Below are positions 60,522 through 64,000 of a stretch of 64,000 nt of DNA, piece after piece. The notes beneath the pieces were generated by a model. It saw only the letters and a list, made by a program, of their open reading frames with translations. It was not told the origin of the DNA and searched no databases. The stretch's first letter is position 1, and the number at the start of each line of letters is the position of its first letter. The stretch is from positions 32,538,864 to 32,602,863 of the forward strand of contig NC_056762.1 in assembly GCF_018687715.1 (NCBI RefSeq), given 5' to 3'. Source of the DNA: Carya illinoinensis. Lineage: Eukaryota; Streptophyta; Magnoliopsida; Fagales; Juglandaceae. The position numbers and the translations under genes are program-made.

Positions 60522-60664
60522 CATCAATGTAAACAATGGTAAAATGGGTAAGGCATTGAAAATGTCATTCATGATATTTTGGAATTCACTAGGGGCATTT
60601 TTGAGGCCAAAGGGCATCACGTTCCACTCATAGTGACCAAGGGGAGTAGTGAATGCAGTTTTGC
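60522..60664 (-). pseudogene. Copy 2 piece 4: RT fragment
   Basis: About 143 bp almost identical to 58290-58433. It starts upstream of [12 protein letters not shown] and is cut within the YIDD motif, where it joins the capsid sequence of piece 3. The join creates an open chimeric frame (60620-59994) that is not a real gene. Right of 60664 the DNA is AT-rich. Confidence 0.88.
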
Positions 60665-60708
60665 AGATTAATATATTATATAATATATATAATATAATAT
60701 ATAGTCTA

Positions 60709-61178
60709 AAACGTTCGAATGTTATAATTAAAACATTCAGACGTTTTAATTAACGTCCGAACTTATACGTTATACGTTCGCATGTTAACATAACGTCCGG
60801 ACATCACGACACAACGTCCGAACGTGTGACCTTTAGTATTCTTTACGTTCGCACGTTAAATGATAACGTGCGAACTTATTATTTTTACGTGCGAACGTTT
60901 TATCCAACGCTTTAACAGAACGTTGGATAAAACGTTCGAACGTAAACCGTTGGTCTTCTTCGGCTAGTAAGAACGTCCGAACGTATGACGGTTCAAATTC
61001 ATTACGTCCGAACATTTATATCATACGTTTGAACGTAATGAACTCATTCGTACGTTTTTATCGAACGTTTGATTGATACGTTCAATAAGAACATCCGAAC
61101 GTATCATCTTTGTAAGTTCACACGTGACAATTTTAATTTTAACGTGCGAACGTACGTTCAATAACGTTCGAACGTTTC
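60709..61178. repeat. TTCGAA-centred array C (internal)
   Basis: About 470 bp of ACGTTCGAACGT-related words with more variants than the other arrays (GTGCGAACGT, GTCCGAACGT, GTTCGCACGT). It lies upstream of the rightward Transposase_32 gene. Confidence 0.92.
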
Positions 61179-61399
61179 CTATTAAAATATTTTTATATTG
61201 TTTCTTTTTATTATTATTATTTTAGATATTGAAAAAGTGAAATTATTTAAAAATTTTACTGGCAAAATTATGTAAATTTATAAGGATGATATTTTAATTT
61301 TCTGTATAATCCATATATGTCATAATACGTATGTATCTGTGATTCTAATCATTTTTTTTAAATATTATAACTTATATATTTATTTTAAATTTTCAGGAT

Positions 61400-62626
61400 A
61401 TGGCTCAGTATATGACGACAAGGAAGCGAGGGAGGGATGGAGGCAATCCGGACATTGCTCGACTGGGGGCACGAACTGTTATGGGGGAACGAGAAATCCT
61501 CATTAATGAGTTTGATGAGCTCAGCTGGGAGCAGAAGACGCTGAGAGACGTCTTCGTCACCAGAGGCTGAGGCCCCATAGGCACATTGAGGGGAAAGATT
61601 TACCCCTCAATGGTTCGAGAGTTTTACATTGGGATGGCCACCATGCCTAACGATACATCATCTCATACTCTCAGTGTACGCGGTGTACAGTTTCAGTTCT
61701 TGGCGGATGTTCTCGCCGACTTACTCCAGATTCCGCGTATACTACCTGAGTCGACAGCTGCTCAGGCTGGTGACATAGCAGCTGCATTTTCCCCGGGCAT
61801 ATTTGAGGCAGATCCAGCTGCTTCTGCTTCATCTTCGGGCCCTGCTGAGTTTATGCCCAGTCATGAAGAAGATCGACCCGAGGGTGATCCTATTGCTGCT
61901 AAGGTTGGTGATGATGAGCGGGACTAGGATTTCTACATCCTCACTGGCACGGACCGCATGAAGCTCGATAGGCCGAACTCCTTCAGCCAGAATCAGCTGC
62001 TGCCTTTCTTTCGCATGTTGCACATTTTTGTTGCAACAAATGTAGACCCGGTGGCACATAAGAGCACATTCAGTCGGGCTCGTGCACAGTTCCTGATTTG
62101 CTTGGCACGTGGTGAGCCCATTGACTTGCCCCTTGTTATATTTGAGCGGATCCGTTACAAGGCCAGCATCGTTACTACGGATAATCTCTCGTACGGAGTC
62201 ATCATCAGCGGCTTATTACTAGCCCGGAGAGTGCCACTCCAGGAGGAGGAGATGGTGATAAACCAGATGAGACCCATCGACATAACCACACACCACCGGA
62301 GCATTGGACAGGGGAGAGGCTCAGCTCGGCGTCAGTCTGGTCCTACGCCAAATCTTGTTCCCCCGACTGAGTCTGGGGCCGATGTTGCTCACCCGTCAGC
62401 GAGTACTAGTTAGCAGCCGAGAGTTACATCTGCTGGGGATGTGAGACCTACTTGGGTTGATGCAATGATGACAGATATGAAGGCGCATATAGACCGACAG
62501 ATCGATAGACAGATTGCGCATATAGATCAGGCTGTCGCACATCTTGCACATCATGTAGATGTGCTAAACAATAAGGTTGAGACATTGACTGAGGAGTTTA
62601 AATCTTTTGTAAACCAGCAGTTCTGA
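61400..62626 (+). pseudogene. 'Putative plant transposon protein' (Transposase_32) gene, three stops
   Basis: One rightward frame of 409 codons starts at the ATG at 61400 (MAQYMTTRKRGRDGG). A TTTTCAG just before it (61390-61396) may be an intron acceptor. The domain I assign to Transposase_32 runs from YPSMVREFYIGMA and LSVRGVQFQFLADVLADLL to FFRMLHIFVATNVDPVAHKSTFSRARAQFLICLARG. A linker and a C-terminal coiled coil (IDRQIDRQIAHIDQAVAHL) follow. In-frame stops at 61568-61570 (TGA), 61925-61927 (TAG) and 62411-62413 (TAG); no frameshift found. This domain's function is unknown. Here it is bracketed by arrays C and D and points away from the transposase genes. Confidence 0.82.
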
Positions 62627-62809
62627 AAATTATTTGTAAACATTTATCATATTTTATTTTTTATTTTCGACATATGTAATGGACACAAATATTTAATGTA
62701 TGTATTGTGTAGCTTAATTTCTACTCTTAATTTTATTTTAATATACCGTTACTCAACCTTACTATTAAAAAAATATATATTATGGTTAATTTATGTAAAT
62801 TAACATATA

Positions 62810-62968
62810 ACGTTCGAACCTTATCACTTTAACGTTCAAACATTGGCGCTAATATATTAACGTTCGCACGTAATTTATAAAAATGTTCGAATGTTCACGT
62901 TAATACTTTTACGTTCGCACGTCAATATACATAACATTCGAACGTTATTGTGACGTGCGAACGTATTA
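62810..62968. repeat. TTCGAA-centred array D (right subterminal)
   Basis: About 160 bp of AACGTTCGAACC, GTTCGCACGT and GTGCGAACGT words, the right-hand counterpart of array A. Confidence 0.9.
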
Positions 62969-62976
62969 TGTAAATT

Positions 62977-63207
62977 TGCCCGGATTGGTTTCATAAAACT
63001 AAAAAACTCATCTCATCTCATCTCAACTCATCATTACAACTTTTTCAATTCCCTATACAAAATATAATAAATAACTTTACTTTTTCAAATCTCAAAATAA
63101 AATTAATATTACAAAATTATATTATAACAATATTTTATTCATTACTATTTAAAATATCTCATCTCATTTCAACTCATCTCATCTCATCTGTATAACCAAA
63201 CGGGGCC
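62977..63207. mobile_element. MITE with ATCTC/GAGAT-rich ends
   Basis: About 230 bp. The left side GGATTGGTTTCATAAAAC is followed by CTCATCTCATCTCATC. The right side ends CTCATCTCATCTGTATAACCAAACGGGG, whose complement begins CCCCGTTTGGTTATACAG. It lies inside the CACTA right end and splits it. The internal words (AACTTTTTCAA, CTCAAAATAAAATTAATATTA) resemble a MITE family I recall from Juglandaceae. Exact ends and target duplication are not resolved. Confidence 0.7.
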
Positions 63208-63307
63208 GGCCGACAGTTCTCACAAACCGTCATAATAAATATATTTTAGTCACAGTTTGGAAACTGTCACTATTTATACTTTGGGACAGCTAAAAATCGT
63301 AAGAGTG
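63208..63307 (-). repeat. Probable right end of the CACTA element
   Basis: In reverse complement it reads CACTCTTACGATTTTTAG, then GTGACAGTTTCC, GACTAAAATATATTTATTATGACGGTTTG, in the same order as the left subterminal DNA near 22735-22795. The terminal 18 bases match the left TIR at only about half the positions, and the flanking triplets do not match. The end may be degenerate or truncated. Confidence 0.55.
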
Positions 63308-64000
63308 ATGAGCATTTTGATCAGGAGGCCCCCACCTCTTAGTTGGCTCTCAAATTTTTAAAAACTAAAACAAGGCGTAGAGCTGGAGGCTGGACCTGAC
63401 GATGAGTGACTCCCATCAGTTGCGGTAATAGCTCTAGTTTTCTAGCCATCACTTTAATTAGCATACAATCTGTCCACTGTATATTAAATTAATATCTCCC
63501 ACATAACGTTGCAAACATGGACGAACTTAGGCTTAAAGTATTGGAGGTTGAATAGACCCATATTTTGTTTTTTCCATTGCAAAAATAAATATCAAACAAA
63601 AGAGTCTGAAAATCTATTTTCTCGGGAATTTTGGGATAGTCCTGTAAATTAAAAAAGTAATACCAATAAATGGGTTTGGGACAGATGCAAAAGCATTAAT
63701 CATAAACGTCAATAAAATAATATTAAATCATGAGTGTGGTTAATAAGGGACGTCGACGTACGTATAATTAACATAATTTGAATGGAGTTAATGCCATTTT
63801 AAAGTGCATAATTAAGTTCTATGCTGTTTGAAGATTCCTCTGCCACTCACTTAATGATATGGTTCTTTATATAACATTCTGTACTTAATTAATTAATTAT
63901 CTAATGCATAATGATGCCTAATGCATCATCAGAGAATGCTTCACTGCCAGTTGTATTTCCTACAGCCTTCGGTACGTGCATGATGTTAAGGAATTTGTGT
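63308..64000. other. Right flank, no gene seen
   Basis: AT-rich DNA with short frames only, no recognised domain, RNA gene or TE terminus. Confidence 0.6.

Larger units (their letters stand above)
54640..60664 (-). mobile_element. Endogenous pararetrovirus copy 2, four-piece mosaic
   Basis: Four leftward-reading viral pieces are joined end to end: 54640-55343 (primer site to movement protein start), 55344-57652 (movement protein to capsid), 57653-60521 (capsid, zinc knuckle, protease, RT, part of RNase H) and 60522-60664 (a piece of RT). Neighbouring pieces overlap in viral sequence: about 45 bp of movement protein, 120 bp of capsid and 140 bp of RT are each present twice. The proteins clearly differ from copy 1 while keeping the same domains, so this is a second virus of the same group. 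ORF2 and the promoter/poly(A) region are missing. AT-rich DNA flanks both sides. Confidence 0.87.
22605..63307. mobile_element. Large CACTA (En/Spm) transposon with nested insertions
   Basis: The left end CACTACAACAAAAATAGG is a typical plant CACTA terminus, followed by GTGACAG/CTGTCAC hairpins. The interior carries minus-strand transposase genes with CACTA domains (Transposase-associated, Transposase_21, DUF4218, DUF4216, and a Transposase_24 protein). The right end near 63307 is partly homologous to the left subterminal DNA (GTGACAGTTT, GACTAAAATATATTTA, GACGGTT), but its terminus CACTCTTACGATTTTTAG is degenerate. The flanking triplets (TGT left, ATG right) do not match as a target duplication. 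TTCGAA-centred arrays occur near both ends and twice internally. Without the retroposon, viral and Gypsy insertions the element would be about 13 kb. The left end is firm. One single element reaching to 63307 is inference. Confidence 0.7.

Noticed and set aside
59994..60620. Open frame joining RT to capsid and zinc knuckle
   Set aside because: It is a chance fusion at the mosaic join near 60522, not a gene.

Overview
The window is plant nuclear DNA, and nearly all of it is nested transposable elements and old viral insertions. The evidence for a plant is: LTR retrotransposons of plant lineages (a Tat-type Gypsy, a chromodomain Gypsy and a Copia), a CACTA (En/Spm) DNA transposon with plant-type transposase domains, non-autonomous hAT elements, and plant pararetrovirus (Caulimoviridae) sequences. 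A short MITE built of ATCTC/GAGAT words near 63.0-63.2 kb resembles repeats I associate with Juglandaceae (walnut, pecan). That suggests a woody eudicot of that group, but it is a weak inference. I see no convincing intact host gene.

Left block (1.47-21.85 kb): a minus-strand Tat-lineage Ty3/Gypsy element (1479-21847, target duplication GCTAG) carries gag, protease, RT, two RNase H domains and integrase. It also has a tandem repeat of about 77 bp and an extra antisense gene. Its 3' LTR was split by a minus-strand Copia element (1623-11460, duplication CTGTA). That Copia was in turn split inside gag by a 2.66-kb non-autonomous hAT element (6424-9087, duplication GCGCTTAG). LTR divergence counted by eye falls in the order expected from the nesting: about 12% for the Gypsy and 6% for the Copia.

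Right block (22.6-63.3 kb): one CACTA-type element appears to span the rest. Its left terminus CACTACAACAAAAATAGG starts at 22605 and a degenerate right terminus lies near 63307. Arrays of a palindromic TTCGAA-centred word (consensus ACGTTCGAACGT) occur at both ends and twice in the middle. The arrays bracket a leftward transposase pair (TNPD-like and Transposase_24-like) and a rightward gene with a 'putative plant transposon protein' domain. The AT-rich middle has received, in order along the window: a poly(A)-tailed non-LTR retroposon with a 17-bp target duplication, itself hit by a second non-autonomous hAT; an almost genome-length florendovirus-like endogenous pararetrovirus (about 36.1-43.8 kb); a young chromovirus Gypsy (44053-54061, LTRs about 1.8% different); and a second, diverged and rearranged pararetrovirus mosaic (54640-60664).

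Every long coding region is broken by in-frame stops or frameshifts, many explained by TGG to TAG/TGA or CAG/CGA to TAG/TGA changes. The exceptions are the viral ORF2 and the chromovirus gag. The chromovirus is the most nearly intact element: one candidate intron and one extra A in a homopolymer separate it from a full gag-pol frame.
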